Assembly: GCA_017521825.1 (NCBI GenBank)
Contig: JAFXBK010000004.1
Span: forward strand, 1-46,081
Direction: 5' to 3'
Origin: Oscillospiraceae bacterium
Lineage (GTDB): Bacteria; Bacillota; Clostridia; Oscillospirales; Ruminococcaceae
DNA length: 46,081 bases
Shown piece after piece: positions 7,295 through 14,452 of this stretch (position 1 is its first letter; each line of letters begins with the position of its first letter). The translations under genes were made by a program, and so were the position numbers. Below the pieces are notes generated by a model. It was given only the letters and a program-made list of their open reading frames with translations, did no database searches and had not been told where the DNA came from.

Positions 7295-7954
7295 TCATAT
7301 TCCTAAAATTTGTTTTTTCTTTGCTTCAAACTCTTCCTGTGTTATAATTCCTTCATCAAGAAGATTTTTATATTTTTTAAGCTCATCGGCGTTGCTTGTC
7401 TGATGAATACCCTGTTTGTTTTCTTCGGTTTTGGGTTTATTCTGCCGCTCAATAAGTAAATTATTGATACATTCATATATTTCATCTCTGTTTATTATTT
7501 CAAAGAATGTAACTCTTCCCGAAGAAGTTGCAACGGAAATTGCTTTTGGCCAGGCAAGACCCACGGCAGATATTTTATCAAGAGGAAGGTCAACATGTTT
7601 TCCAAAAATTGCCTTACCGTAAACGCGTTTGTCGGTTACGGTAAGTTCTATTTTGGAAAAACCGTAACATTCGATAATACCTACAACTATAATTACAGAT
7701 GCGGATACAAATCCAGCTATAAAAAATGGCTCCAAAACCTCAATTGGCCACATAAGCGCAAAAGCAAAAGCAGAATTATAGCCTTCAATTGGCCAACCAT
7801 TAAATCCCTCTGCTATACATTCATTGTAAAGTTTAAACGCTTGAAAAAAGTCTATAGAATAAATCGCAACAAAAACAATTATTGCAACGATAAAAAATCC
7901 AAGGAAGATTTTTTTCGTGTTATACCTTTTGCTTGTAATCAAAACTTTTTCCAT
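7295..7954 (-). CDS. Membrane protein with PH-like domain and C-terminal SHOCT domain
   Basis: 219 residues. Two hydrophobic segments (about residues 15-35 and 75-100) are followed by a strand-rich region around KIELTVTDKRVYGKAIFGKHVDLPLDKISAV that resembles a bacterial PH domain. The last 30 residues (ADELKKYKNLLDEGIITQEE...) are a clear SHOCT domain, a short helical module found at the ends of many membrane and stress proteins, perhaps for oligomerisation. The start codon overlaps the stop of the preceding small gene (TAATG) and uses GAGGTGA, so the two are co-translated. Physiological role unknown. Confidence 0.8.
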   Translation of the reverse strand: MEKVLITSKRYNTKKIFLGFFIVAIIVFVAIYSIDFFQAFKLYNECIAEGFNGWPIEGYNSAFAFALMWPIEVLEPFFIAGFVSASVIIVVGIIECYGFSKIELTVTDKRVYGKAIFGKHVDLPLDKISAVGLAWPKAISVATSSGRVTFFEIINRDEIYECINNLLIERQNKPKTEENKQGIHQTSNADELKKYKNLLDEGIITQEEFEAKKKQILGI

Positions 7955-8154
7955 TATTTTTCACCTCTTAATTCTTTATCACGGTTTTTCTGACAAGTTC
8001 TGCATAGCCTGACGGCACGCCCGAATTTTTCATACGCTCCGTCCTCGTTTTCAAACACCAAGTGTTGCTCATTGGTGAAAATGTGGTGACAACAGCCTTC
8101 AATATGAAGACATCTTGTCTTGGGGTTGTATATGTATTTTTTATATATAACAAT
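7954..8154 (-). CDS. Small Cys/His protein, possible zinc-binding; start codon uncertain
   Basis: About 66 residues. The sequence YIYNPKTRCLHIEGCCHH ... YEKFGRAVRLCRTCQKNRD has a CxH-x-x-x-CC pair and a CxxC pair, reminiscent of small metal-binding modules (Ada-like). A very strong AAAGGAGGGGG (8155-8165) sits just upstream, but the reading frame has no ATG, GTG or TTG after it; the nearest candidate is ATT at 8154. The only standard start in frame (GTG at 8229) lies inside the ncRNA candidate, upstream of its terminator. A competing frame from TTG at 8153 gives a less protein-like 60-residue product. The stop overlaps the PH-SHOCT start, so the pair is an operon. Confidence 0.5.
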   Translation of the reverse strand: MVIYKKYIYNPKTRCLHIEGCCHHIFTNEQHLVFENEDGAYEKFGRAVRLCRTCQKNRDKELRGEK

Positions 8155-8171
8155 CCCCCTCCTTTCGCAAT

Positions 8172-8337
8172 AAAAAAGTGCGCAGCCGAAGCTACGCACC
8201 AAAAACGCAAGCTCCGATTGCTGCGACACAAACTTTCACTTTCCACCAGTAGGTATGCGAAAATAGAGCATGCATTTTTATCATGGGATAAAAATACACA
8301 CCTTACTGGCAAAAGTTTATTAAGTTTGCGTCGCAGT
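8172..8337 (-). ncRNA. Candidate structured ncRNA (~166 nt), rod-like, 6S-like shape
   Basis: On the minus strand CTGCGACGCAAACTT (8336-8322) pairs with AAGTTTGTGTCGCAG (8235-8221), a 15-bp stem with one G-U pair. Inside are ACTTT/AAAGT, CCAGTA/TACTGG, GGTGTG/CATACC and an apical hairpin ATTTTTATC/GATAAAAAT. The RNA ends with a stem TGCGTAGC-TTCG-GCTGCGCA and T6 (8200-8172), a textbook terminator. A strong promoter precedes it. Length, closing stem and internal loops are like a 6S RNA, but I cannot confirm the family; a leader or attenuator for the following small gene is the alternative. Confidence 0.65.
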
Positions 8338-8340
8338 TTT

Positions 8341-8369
8341 ATTTTATCACTTTGCGCTTATAATATCAA
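8341..8369 (-). promoter_or_regulatory. Strong promoter of the ncRNA
   Basis: On the minus strand TTGATA (8369-8364), 17 bases, TAAAAT (8346-8341), with TG one base before the -10 (TGATAAAAT), an extended -10. Start is predicted within a few bases of the closing stem of the RNA. Confidence 0.75.
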
Positions 8370-8385
8370 CAAAAATCCTCATAAA

Positions 8386-8419
8386 TAAAAAACGGCGGTA
8401 GCACAGCCCCCGCCATACT
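8386..8419 (-). repeat. GTAGGG-type hairpin repeat, copy 3, also a terminator
   Basis: On the minus strand GTATGGCGGGGGC, loop, GCTACCGCCG, T6. It differs from copy 2 by single changes at GTAKGG and in one stem base. It begins just after the stop of the MalY gene and probably ends that operon. 8152-8426 contains no other gene than the ncRNA. Confidence 0.75.
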
Positions 8420-8426
8420 GTAAGAT

Positions 8427-9599
8427 TCAGTTTTCCTGTTTTGCTTTACAGATTCTCTCAAGGGTCTGCTCAAGAACGCGTTTCGGGCAGGCGATGTTGA
8501 TTCGCTCGAAGCCGATTCCGCCTTCGCCGAAAACGTAACCTTCGTCAAAAATCGCCTGAGCCTTATGTACCATAAAGTCCTCGAGTTCTTTTTCGTTCAT
8601 TCCCCATGCGCGGAAATCCAGCCACATAAGATAAGTTCCCTGAAGACGATGTACTTTTACTTCCGGCATTTTTTCCGCAACAAATTCCTCAACAAATTTT
8701 CTGTTTTCGTCAAGGAAAAGAAGAAGCTCATCAAGCCATTCCTCGCATTTATCATAAGCAAGCTCGCAGGCTTTGTAACCAAAGATGTTGAGAGAGAAAT
8801 ATCCCCTTGCGGCGGTCATTTTGTTTCTGTATTCCTCGTTCGCAATAAAAATATTGGAAGTCTGGAGACCCGCAAGGTTAAAAGTTTTGCTGGGCGCTGT
8901 GCAGATAGCGCAGTTATTGAGGTATTTTTCCTCAAAAGTTCCCATGGAAACATGCTCGAATCCGGGCATTATGAGGTCAAAATGAATCTCATCGGAGATG
9001 ATGAAAACATTATTCTCAAGGCAGATTTCACAGAGCTTAAGGAGTTCCTCTTTTGTCCAGATCCTGCCGATGGGGTTATGGGGACTTGAAAGAATGCAGA
9101 GGGTGGTTTCCGGTCTTGCGGCTTTTTCCGCAAAATCCTCAAAATCGATTCTGTATTCGGTTCCCTCAAGGATAAGTTCGCTTCCGAGAACGGTTCTTTC
9201 GTTTGCTTCAACGCTGGAATAGAAAGGATAGTAAACCGGGGTAAGCATCAGAACGGAATCGCCGTCTTTTGTAAAAGCGCCCACCATTTCCTTAATTGCC
9301 GGAACAACGCCGGCGGTCATTACGAACCATTCCTTTTTCGGAGAAAAACCGTGGCGGCGTTCCATCCAGGAAATTACGCTTCTATAATAATTTTCCGTTT
9401 CGCCGGTATAGCCGAGGATAGTTTTATCAAGGTAATCCTTAAGGCCCTCGATTATGGCCGGAGGATTCTTAAGTTCCATATCCGCAACGGAAAGCGGAAC
9501 AACCTCTTCCCCTGCTTCGGGAATCTGGGAATACATTCCTTCCCATTTATGGGAACCGGTGTTTTTTCTGTTAACAAGAGTTTCAAAATCGTATTTCAT
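8427..9599 (-). CDS. MalY/PatB family PLP-dependent C-S lyase (cystathionine beta-lyase type)
   Basis: 390 residues from the ATG at 9599, with AAGGAGC upstream. Class I aminotransferase fold: substrate-side start VPLSVADMELKNPPAI, SSPHNPIGRIW around residue 171, ISDEIHFDL around 201, and the PLP lysine at about residue 238 in APSKTFNLAG. This is the pattern of MalY and PatB, which cleave cystathionine or cysteine to pyruvate, ammonia and a thiol. MalY in E. coli also regulates maltose genes, which cannot be assumed here. It is the last gene of a minus operon behind Mrp and the HD protein. Confidence 0.9.
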   Translation of the reverse strand: MKYDFETLVNRKNTGSHKWEGMYSQIPEAGEEVVPLSVADMELKNPPAIIEGLKDYLDKTILGYTGETENYYRSVISWMERRHGFSPKKEWFVMTAGVVPAIKEMVGAFTKDGDSVLMLTPVYYPFYSSVEANERTVLGSELILEGTEYRIDFEDFAEKAARPETTLCILSSPHNPIGRIWTKEELLKLCEICLENNVFIISDEIHFDLIMPGFEHVSMGTFEEKYLNNCAICTAPSKTFNLAGLQTSNIFIANEEYRNKMTAARGYFSLNIFGYKACELAYDKCEEWLDELLLFLDENRKFVEEFVAEKMPEVKVHRLQGTYLMWLDFRAWGMNEKELEDFMVHKAQAIFDEGYVFGEGGIGFERINIACPKRVLEQTLERICKAKQEN

Positions 9600-9609
9600 T
9601 TTGTGCTCC

Positions 9610-10188
9610 TTATTCTTCAATTCCTTCCATTTCCTTTTCGACGGAAGCTTCGCAGGATTTCATCGCTTCAAGAGTTTTTTCAAGGAGTTCGGAAAGTTCC
9701 CATCCAAGGCGTTCCGCACCGAGTTTTATAACGTCGCGGCTGCAACCGGCTGCAAACTTTTTATCCTTGAATTTTTTCTTAAGGCTGGAAACATCCATAT
9801 CCATACAGCTTTTGGAAGGACGCATTTTTGCCGCCGCCCAGACAAGTCCGGTAAGTTCATCCGCCGCAAAAAGAACCTTTTCCATCATGTGTTCCGGTTC
9901 AACGTCGGAAGTCATTCCGTAAGCGTGGCTGCAAACGGCATGGATAAATCTTTCGTCAAATCCGGCTTCCCGAAGAAGTTCCGGCGCTTTGATGCAGTGT
10001 TCCTCCGGCCAGTTTTCAAAGTCAACGTCATGGAGAAGGCCGACGGTTGCCCAGAAATCCGCTTCGTCGCCATAGCCGAGTTCGTTTGCGAACCAGCGCA
10101 TAACGCCTTCGACGGTATATGCGTGGCGGATATGGAAAGCAACTTTGTTATATTTTTTAAGAGTTTCAACAGCAGTTTCCCTGTTCAT
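9610..10188 (-). CDS. HD domain protein
   Basis: 192 residues from the ATG at 10188 with GGAGGAC upstream; the longer open frame to 10218 is not needed. GLLHDVDFENWPEEHCIKAP carries the HD pair after an upstream His (FHIRHAYTVEGVM), followed by AVCSHAYGMTS and FAADELTGLVWAAA, the order of ligands in small HD phosphohydrolases. Such proteins act on nucleotides or small phosphoesters; the substrate is unknown. It lies between Mrp and MalY with short gaps, so it is part of that transcript. Confidence 0.85.
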   Translation of the reverse strand: MNRETAVETLKKYNKVAFHIRHAYTVEGVMRWFANELGYGDEADFWATVGLLHDVDFENWPEEHCIKAPELLREAGFDERFIHAVCSHAYGMTSDVEPEHMMEKVLFAADELTGLVWAAAKMRPSKSCMDMDVSSLKKKFKDKKFAAGCSRDVIKLGAERLGWELSELLEKTLEAMKSCEASVEKEMEGIEE

Positions 10189-10218
10189 TTTTTGTCCTCC
10201 GTTGGGGTCATCCGGCAA

Positions 10219-11046
10219 TCAGCCAAGGTTCGAAAGTTTTTCCACAACCGGATCGAGCCAGTTTTCTTCGCAATATTCGATATCGCCTGCGTCGCATTTT
10301 GCCGCAACGGAAGGATCCATCGGGATTTTTGCGGTTACGGGAATTCCGTATTTTTCGGCAATTTCGTCAATATGGCTTTCGCCGAAGATGTTATGAACTT
10401 TTCCGCAATCCGGGCATCTGAAGCCGGACATATTTTCCACAACCGCAAGAACCGGGATATCCATCATTCCGGCCATTTTTACAGCCTTTTCAACAATCAT
10501 TCCAACAAGTTCCTGGGGAGAAGTTACAACAACAATTCCGTCAACGGGAAGGGACTGGAAAACGGTGAGCGGAACATCGCCGGTGCCCGGAGGCATATCG
10601 ACAAACATATAGTCAACGTCGTTCCAGACAACGTCCTGCCAGAACTGTTTAACGGTTCCGGCAATAACCGGTCCGCGCCATACAACGGGTTCGGTTTCGT
10701 CCTGAAGAAGAAGGTTAACGGACATAATTTCGATTCCGGTTTTGGAAAGTTCCGGGATAATTCCGGCGGCAGAACCTGTTGCCTTGTTGGTGATTCCGAA
10801 AGCTTTGGGAATTGAAGGGCCGGTTACGTCCGCATCAAGAACGGCGGTTCTGTAACCCTGTTTCTGCATATTGGCGGCAAGAAGAGAGGTTACAAGAGAT
10901 TTTCCAACGCCGCCTTTTCCGCTTACAACACCGATTACGTGTTTGATATCGGAAAATTCGTTCTGATCAACGAGGAAACTTTCGGGCGCCTGTCTGGAGG
11001 AACAGTTCTGTCCGCAATGTTCGCAGTCATGATTACATTCGCTCAT
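10219..11046 (-). CDS. Mrp/NBP35 family iron-sulfur cluster carrier ATPase
   Basis: 275 residues. An N-terminal Cys cluster (CNHDCEHCGQNC) is followed by the deviant Walker A GVVSGKGGVGKS near residue 43, VDMPPGTGDVPLT, and the C-terminal CPDC motif that binds a bridging [4Fe-4S] cluster in the Mrp/ApbC/NBP35 family. These proteins deliver clusters to apo-enzymes in the cytoplasm. The N-terminal cysteine extension is a feature of the NBP35 side of the family and many Clostridial copies. First gene of the operon with the HD protein and MalY; it has AAAAGGAG upstream of the ATG at 11046 and its own promoter. Confidence 0.93.
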   Translation of the reverse strand: MSECNHDCEHCGQNCSSRQAPESFLVDQNEFSDIKHVIGVVSGKGGVGKSLVTSLLAANMQKQGYRTAVLDADVTGPSIPKAFGITNKATGSAAGIIPELSKTGIEIMSVNLLLQDETEPVVWRGPVIAGTVKQFWQDVVWNDVDYMFVDMPPGTGDVPLTVFQSLPVDGIVVVTSPQELVGMIVEKAVKMAGMMDIPVLAVVENMSGFRCPDCGKVHNIFGESHIDEIAEKYGIPVTAKIPMDPSVAAKCDAGDIEYCEENWLDPVVEKLSNLG

Positions 11047-11085
11047 ATTTATATATCTCCTTTTCGGTAATTTGCGTACTTAATT

Positions 11086-11114
11086 AGTATATCACTTTAT
11101 CGGTAAAAAGTTAA
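11086..11114 (-). promoter_or_regulatory. Promoter of the Mrp - HD - MalY operon
   Basis: On the minus strand TTAACT (11114-11109), a 17-base spacer and TATACT (11091-11086), about 40 bases before the Mrp start codon. Confidence 0.7.
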
Positions 11115-11150
11115 GATGTTAAAAAATTATTTTTTATTTTTTGAAAATAG

Positions 11151-11181
11151 TGTCGCTTTTTGCCGAAAAATATGTTATAGT
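11151..11181 (+). promoter_or_regulatory. Possible promoter of the PfkB kinase gene
   Basis: An extended -10, TGTTATAGT (TATAGT at 11176-11181), with a poor -35 (TGTCGC near 11151). Placed 40 bases before the TTG start. Confidence 0.4.
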
Positions 11182-11220
11182 CAAGAAGTATTTACTGATA
11201 TTTTTAGGAGAGTGTTTAAA

Positions 11221-12150
11221 TTGGCTGCAACAGCTGTTTTCGGAGTTTCTTTTGTTGATGTAAAAGGTTTTCCTTTCGGAAAATATATTCCCACCGGAAC
11301 AAACCTCGGCAACGTAAAAATTGTTCACGGCGGCGTTTCCAGAAACGTTTGCGAGGATTTTGCAAATGTCGGAATGCCGGTTAATTTTGTAAGCGTTGCG
11401 GATCACACCCCAATTGGACTTGATGTTGTGGATCATCTCCAGAATATCGGCGTCGGAACCGATTATATAACCATGGTCCCAAGCGGCGGAGTTGGAATGT
11501 GGCTTGCCGTAATGGACGAAAAAGGCGATCTTGCCGGTTCCACAAGCCAGATGCCCGACCTTGAAGCTCTTGAATCCTTCATCGGCGCAAAAGGCGAGGA
11601 AATTGTTGAAAAATGCGAAAACATCGTCCTCGAAATTGATACAAACGAAGCAATTGCGGAAAAAGTTCTTTCCCTTGCTGAAAAATATAATAAAAAAGTC
11701 TATGTTATTGTCGGAAACCTCAGCGTAATCGGAAAACGCCCTGATTTTTTAAGCAGGGTTGACTGCTACATCTGCAACGAAATCGAAGCGGGAAAATTCT
11801 TTAACATGAACCTTGAAGAATATAACCCGGAACAGATGCTTGAGGTTGTAAAGAAAAAATCCTCGGAACTTAAAGTTCCTTCAATGGTCGTAACCATGGG
11901 TAAAAACGGCGCCGTTTTTTATGACGGCCGCACCGGCGCAGAAGGACATTGCCCTTGCCGCCCCTGCAATCTTGTTGATACCACCGGCGCAGGCGACGCT
12001 TTCCTTTCCGGAACCGTTATGGGTCTTACCAAAGGTTACAGCCTTGAAAAAGCCGTTACCGCCGGAACCTACCTTGCTTCCGCAACCATTGAAGTTGACG
12101 AAAGTTCCTGCCCCAAAAACCCGAAATTCTTCGAGCAGTTTGAAGGCTGA
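11221..12150 (+). CDS. PfkB family carbohydrate kinase (ribokinase-like)
   Basis: 309 residues from the TTG at 11221, 8 bases after AGGAGAG; the earlier ATG at 11116 has no ribosome binding site and its extra residues are not family-like. The N-terminal GNVKIVHGGVSRNVCEDFANVG is the sugar-binding signature and the C-terminal LVDTTGAGDAFLSGTVMGL holds the catalytic Asp and anion hole of ribokinases. Members phosphorylate sugars or nucleosides with ATP; the substrate cannot be told. It is divergent from the Mrp operon. Confidence 0.92.
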   Translation: MAATAVFGVSFVDVKGFPFGKYIPTGTNLGNVKIVHGGVSRNVCEDFANVGMPVNFVSVADHTPIGLDVVDHLQNIGVGTDYITMVPSGGVGMWLAVMDEKGDLAGSTSQMPDLEALESFIGAKGEEIVEKCENIVLEIDTNEAIAEKVLSLAEKYNKKVYVIVGNLSVIGKRPDFLSRVDCYICNEIEAGKFFNMNLEEYNPEQMLEVVKKKSSELKVPSMVVTMGKNGAVFYDGRTGAEGHCPCRPCNLVDTTGAGDAFLSGTVMGLTKGYSLEKAVTAGTYLASATIEVDESSCPKNPKFFEQFEG

Positions 12151-12168
12151 TTTTTTCCAGAATATAAC
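12140..12168 (+). promoter_or_regulatory. Candidate promoter for the methyltransferase operon
   Basis: TTGAAG at 12140-12145, a 17-base spacer and TATAAC at 12163-12168, overlapping the last codons of the kinase gene. The predicted start is at the foot of the hairpin at 12172-12198. Confidence 0.5.
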
Positions 12169-12171
12169 ATA

Positions 12172-12204
12172 GGCAGATGGGATAAACCCCCATCTGCCTT
12201 TTTT
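12172..12204 (+). terminator. Intrinsic terminator between kinase and methyltransferase
   Basis: GGCAGATGGG and CCCATCTGCC (10 bp) with a short loop, then T6. It ends the kinase transcript, but it also lies between the candidate promoter at 12140 and the methyltransferase start at 12223. Confidence 0.85.
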
Positions 12205-12222
12205 GATTAAGGAGGATAATTT

Positions 12223-13017
12223 ATGGATTTTAAAGAACTTTATCAGATAAAAGACGAAACCGAACAGATTAACAGAACTTATGATATCTTTGACGAGGAA
12301 CACCGCCTTTCTTCAAAAGCGGCAAGGGTTGAATTCCTCACCACTGTAAAATACATTGAAAAATACCTTGAGCCGGGAATGAAAATTCTTGATATCGGTG
12401 CCGGCGCAGGCGAATACAGCCTTTATTTTGCAGAAAAAGGATACGAAGTTTCCGCGCTTGAGCTTGCGGACAACAACGTTGCCGCCTTTCGCCGGAGAAT
12501 CCGCCCCGAACACAAAATCGAACTTATTCAGGGCAACGCGGTTGACCTTTCCCGCTATCCGGATAATTATTTTGACATAGTTCTTATGTTCGGCCCGCTT
12601 TACCATCTTCACAGCGAAGAGGACCGGCAAAAAGCAATTGCGGAAGCAAAACGCGTTGCAAAAAAGGACGCCGTTCTTTTCTTCGCATTCATTGGAAACG
12701 ATATGATTTTTATAACCGAACTTAATTACGATTCAAATTACATTAAAACCGGTGATTTTGACCGTAAAACTTTTAAAATGGACGACTTCCCCTTCGTTTT
12801 CCATACGGTTGACGGCTGCCGGAAGATCCTTCAAAACGGAGGAATAAAAATCCTTCACGAAGTTGCTTCGGACGGCGTTTCGGAGCTTATGGCGGAAAAG
12901 ATAAACAAACTTGATGACGAGGATTACGAAACTTATCTTCGGTATCACTATTATTGCTGTGAAAAACCGGAAATGCTCGGAAGGAGCAACCATCTTTTAT
13001 TTGTGGGAAGGAAGTGA
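12223..13017 (+). CDS. Class I SAM-dependent methyltransferase
   Basis: 264 residues, ATG at 12223 with AAGGAGG upstream. Motif I is MKILDIGAGAGEYSLYFAEKG near residue 50, followed by ALELADNNVAAF (acidic motif II), a motif III region at YFDIVLMFGPLYHL, and a C-terminal HLLFVGRK. This is the Methyltransf_25/UbiE-like fold; the substrate is unknown. It heads a three-gene cluster with a NUDIX-DUF952 fusion (4-base gap) and a GNAT enzyme. Confidence 0.88.
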   Translation: MDFKELYQIKDETEQINRTYDIFDEEHRLSSKAARVEFLTTVKYIEKYLEPGMKILDIGAGAGEYSLYFAEKGYEVSALELADNNVAAFRRRIRPEHKIELIQGNAVDLSRYPDNYFDIVLMFGPLYHLHSEEDRQKAIAEAKRVAKKDAVLFFAFIGNDMIFITELNYDSNYIKTGDFDRKTFKMDDFPFVFHTVDGCRKILQNGGIKILHEVASDGVSELMAEKINKLDDEDYETYLRYHYYCCEKPEMLGRSNHLLFVGRK

Positions 13018-13021
13018 AAAA

Positions 13022-13885
13022 ATGAAAACCATTGCAAAACTTACGGATAAAACCGTTCTTGGGAGTGAAGGTATTTCCGGCGCAGAGCCGCGGTACACTT
13101 CGAGAGCGGTTCTTCGGAATTCCGAAGGAAAATTTGCCGTTATGATTATGAAAAAAGTTAATTTTCAGCTTCTTCCCGGAGGCGGAATTGACCCCGGTGA
13201 GGACAAAATTTCCGCCCTGAAACGTGAAATTCTTGAAGAAACAGGCTGTTCCTGCGACTATATCAAAGAAATCGGAATTGTTGAAGAAAACCGTGCCCAT
13301 TGCGATTATACCCAGGTTTCCTACTACTATTTTGTGCACACCAACGGGAAAATCGCGGAAATAAATCTTACCGAAGGAGAAAAAAGCACAGAAACCGAGG
13401 TTCAGTGGCTTTGCTTTGAAGAAGTTTACCGCCTTATCACGGAATTTGTTCCAAAAACCGAACAGCAAAAATTTCTTAAAGCAAGGGATTGGGCCGTTCT
13501 TGAAGCGGTTAAAAATTCTTTTTCCGAATACGGCACCATTTTACATTGCATGAAAAAATCCACATGGGAAGAACGTAAAAACAAAAAATCCTGGGGAAAG
13601 CGGAACATCGAAGCGGAAGGATTTATACATTGTTCCCAGCCGGAATATTTTTGGCGTGTTGCGCCGAATTTTGACAGCATTGAAGATGAAATGGTTATAC
13701 TTTGCATTGATGAAAACAAACTTTCTGCCAAGGTAAAATACGAGGACGGCGACGGCTGCGGAAGAAGCTATCCGCACGTTTACGGAATGATAAACAATTC
13801 CGCAGTAACCTCCGTTCTCCCCTTTTTGCGTGATGAAAACTGCTGGGTAAAAAATCCGGAACTTGAATTTTTTGAGGATAAATAG
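13022..13885 (+). CDS. NUDIX hydrolase fused to DUF952 domain
   Basis: 287 residues from the ATG at 13022, preceded by GGAAGGAAG in the end of the methyltransferase gene. Residues about 25-150 form a NUDIX domain with the box GGIDPGEDKISALKREILEETG. Residues about 170-285 match DUF952 (GTILHCMKK, EGFIHCSQPE, YPHVYGMI), a small domain of unknown function with conserved His residues. Each domain is normally a separate protein, so the fusion suggests linked steps on one substrate, perhaps a nucleotide derivative; that is inference. The longer open frame starting at 12911 overlaps the methyltransferase and is not used. Confidence 0.87.
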   Translation: MKTIAKLTDKTVLGSEGISGAEPRYTSRAVLRNSEGKFAVMIMKKVNFQLLPGGGIDPGEDKISALKREILEETGCSCDYIKEIGIVEENRAHCDYTQVSYYYFVHTNGKIAEINLTEGEKSTETEVQWLCFEEVYRLITEFVPKTEQQKFLKARDWAVLEAVKNSFSEYGTILHCMKKSTWEERKNKKSWGKRNIEAEGFIHCSQPEYFWRVAPNFDSIEDEMVILCIDENKLSAKVKYEDGDGCGRSYPHVYGMINNSAVTSVLPFLRDENCWVKNPELEFFEDK

Positions 13886-13887
13886 AA

Positions 13888-14331
13888 ATGGAAATTGTAA
13901 AAATTGAAAACAAAACTTTTTTAAAAGAAAAACTTATTGATTTTGCAGAAAACTGTTCATGGGAAGCAGGAAAACATCTTTCTTTAATCCTTAAAGAAAA
14001 TAATTTTCTTGAGTGGGAAGCGGTTTTTGCTGCGGTTGAAGATGGCGAAATAATCGGATTCTGTACCTTTTTGGAAACAGATTATTATCCCGAAAACAGA
14101 TATTCCCCTTGGATAAGTTCGATTTTTGTTGACGAAAAATTCCGCGGAAACAAAATCGGTTTTAAGCTTATTGAAAATACAATTGAATATGCAAAAATGC
14201 AAGGTTTCAATAAGGTTTACATCCCTTCGGATATGATTGGTTTTTATGAAAAATGCGGTTTTATAAAAATCGATGAACTCGTAAACTACGGCGGAGATAC
14301 AGACAATATTTTCGTCAAAGAAATATTGTAA
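13888..14331 (+). CDS. GNAT family N-acetyltransferase
   Basis: 147 residues, ATG 2 bases after the previous stop with GAGGAT inside the end of that gene. ISSIFVDEKFRGNKIGFKLIEN is the acetyl-CoA binding motif A (R-G-N-K-I-G), and FNKVYIPSDMIGFYEKCGFIK is motif B. The amino-group substrate is unknown. Last gene of the methyltransferase cluster; a dispersed repeat follows its stop codon immediately. Confidence 0.87.
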   Translation: MEIVKIENKTFLKEKLIDFAENCSWEAGKHLSLILKENNFLEWEAVFAAVEDGEIIGFCTFLETDYYPENRYSPWISSIFVDEKFRGNKIGFKLIENTIEYAKMQGFNKVYIPSDMIGFYEKCGFIKIDELVNYGGDTDNIFVKEIL

Positions 14332-14378
14332 CACCTAATCCGCCAGCTTCGCTGACACCTTCCCCTCAAGGAGAAGGC
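14332..14378 (+). repeat. CACCT-ATCCG / CCTTCC-GGAAGG dispersed repeat, copy 2
   Basis: CACCTAATCCGCCAGC-TTC-GCTGACACC followed by CCTTCCCC...GGAGAAGGC. The first stem (CAGC/GCTG) is short here, while copies at 7198 and 45872 have long A/T-rich first stems; borders and second stem are shared. Confidence 0.75.
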
Positions 14379-14388
14379 TTATTCATAC

Positions 14389-14417
14389 TTGAAGATTGAC
14401 TTTTCTTATGGTATTAT
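14389..14417 (+). promoter_or_regulatory. Promoter of the ADP-ribosylglycohydrolase operon
   Basis: TTGAAG (14389-14394), a 17-base spacer ending in ATGG, and TATTAT (14412-14417). The TGG-TATTAT form is also seen upstream of murA and secG. Confidence 0.7.
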
Positions 14418-14452
14418 ATAATATAGATTAATTTCGACCGGAGGATTTTTTA

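Noticed and set aside
7104..7403. 99-residue open frame over the repeat patch
   Set aside because: It runs through the hairpin repeats and into the SHOCT gene on the other strand; not protein-like.
7968..8312. 114-residue minus-strand open frame over the ncRNA
   Set aside because: It spans the ncRNA stem and terminator; only its end could be translated (from TTG 8153) and looks less protein-like than the Cys/His frame.
8229..8340. T-box or cobalamin riboswitch
   Set aside because: No TGGNACCGCG-type box and no B12 box; only the general rod shape is clear.
9454..10815. 453-residue open frame on the plus strand opposite malY, HD and mrp
   Set aside because: It is the complement of well-supported genes, rich in Phe/His/Asn, with no ribosome binding site; an effect of GAA/AAG-rich coding on the other strand.
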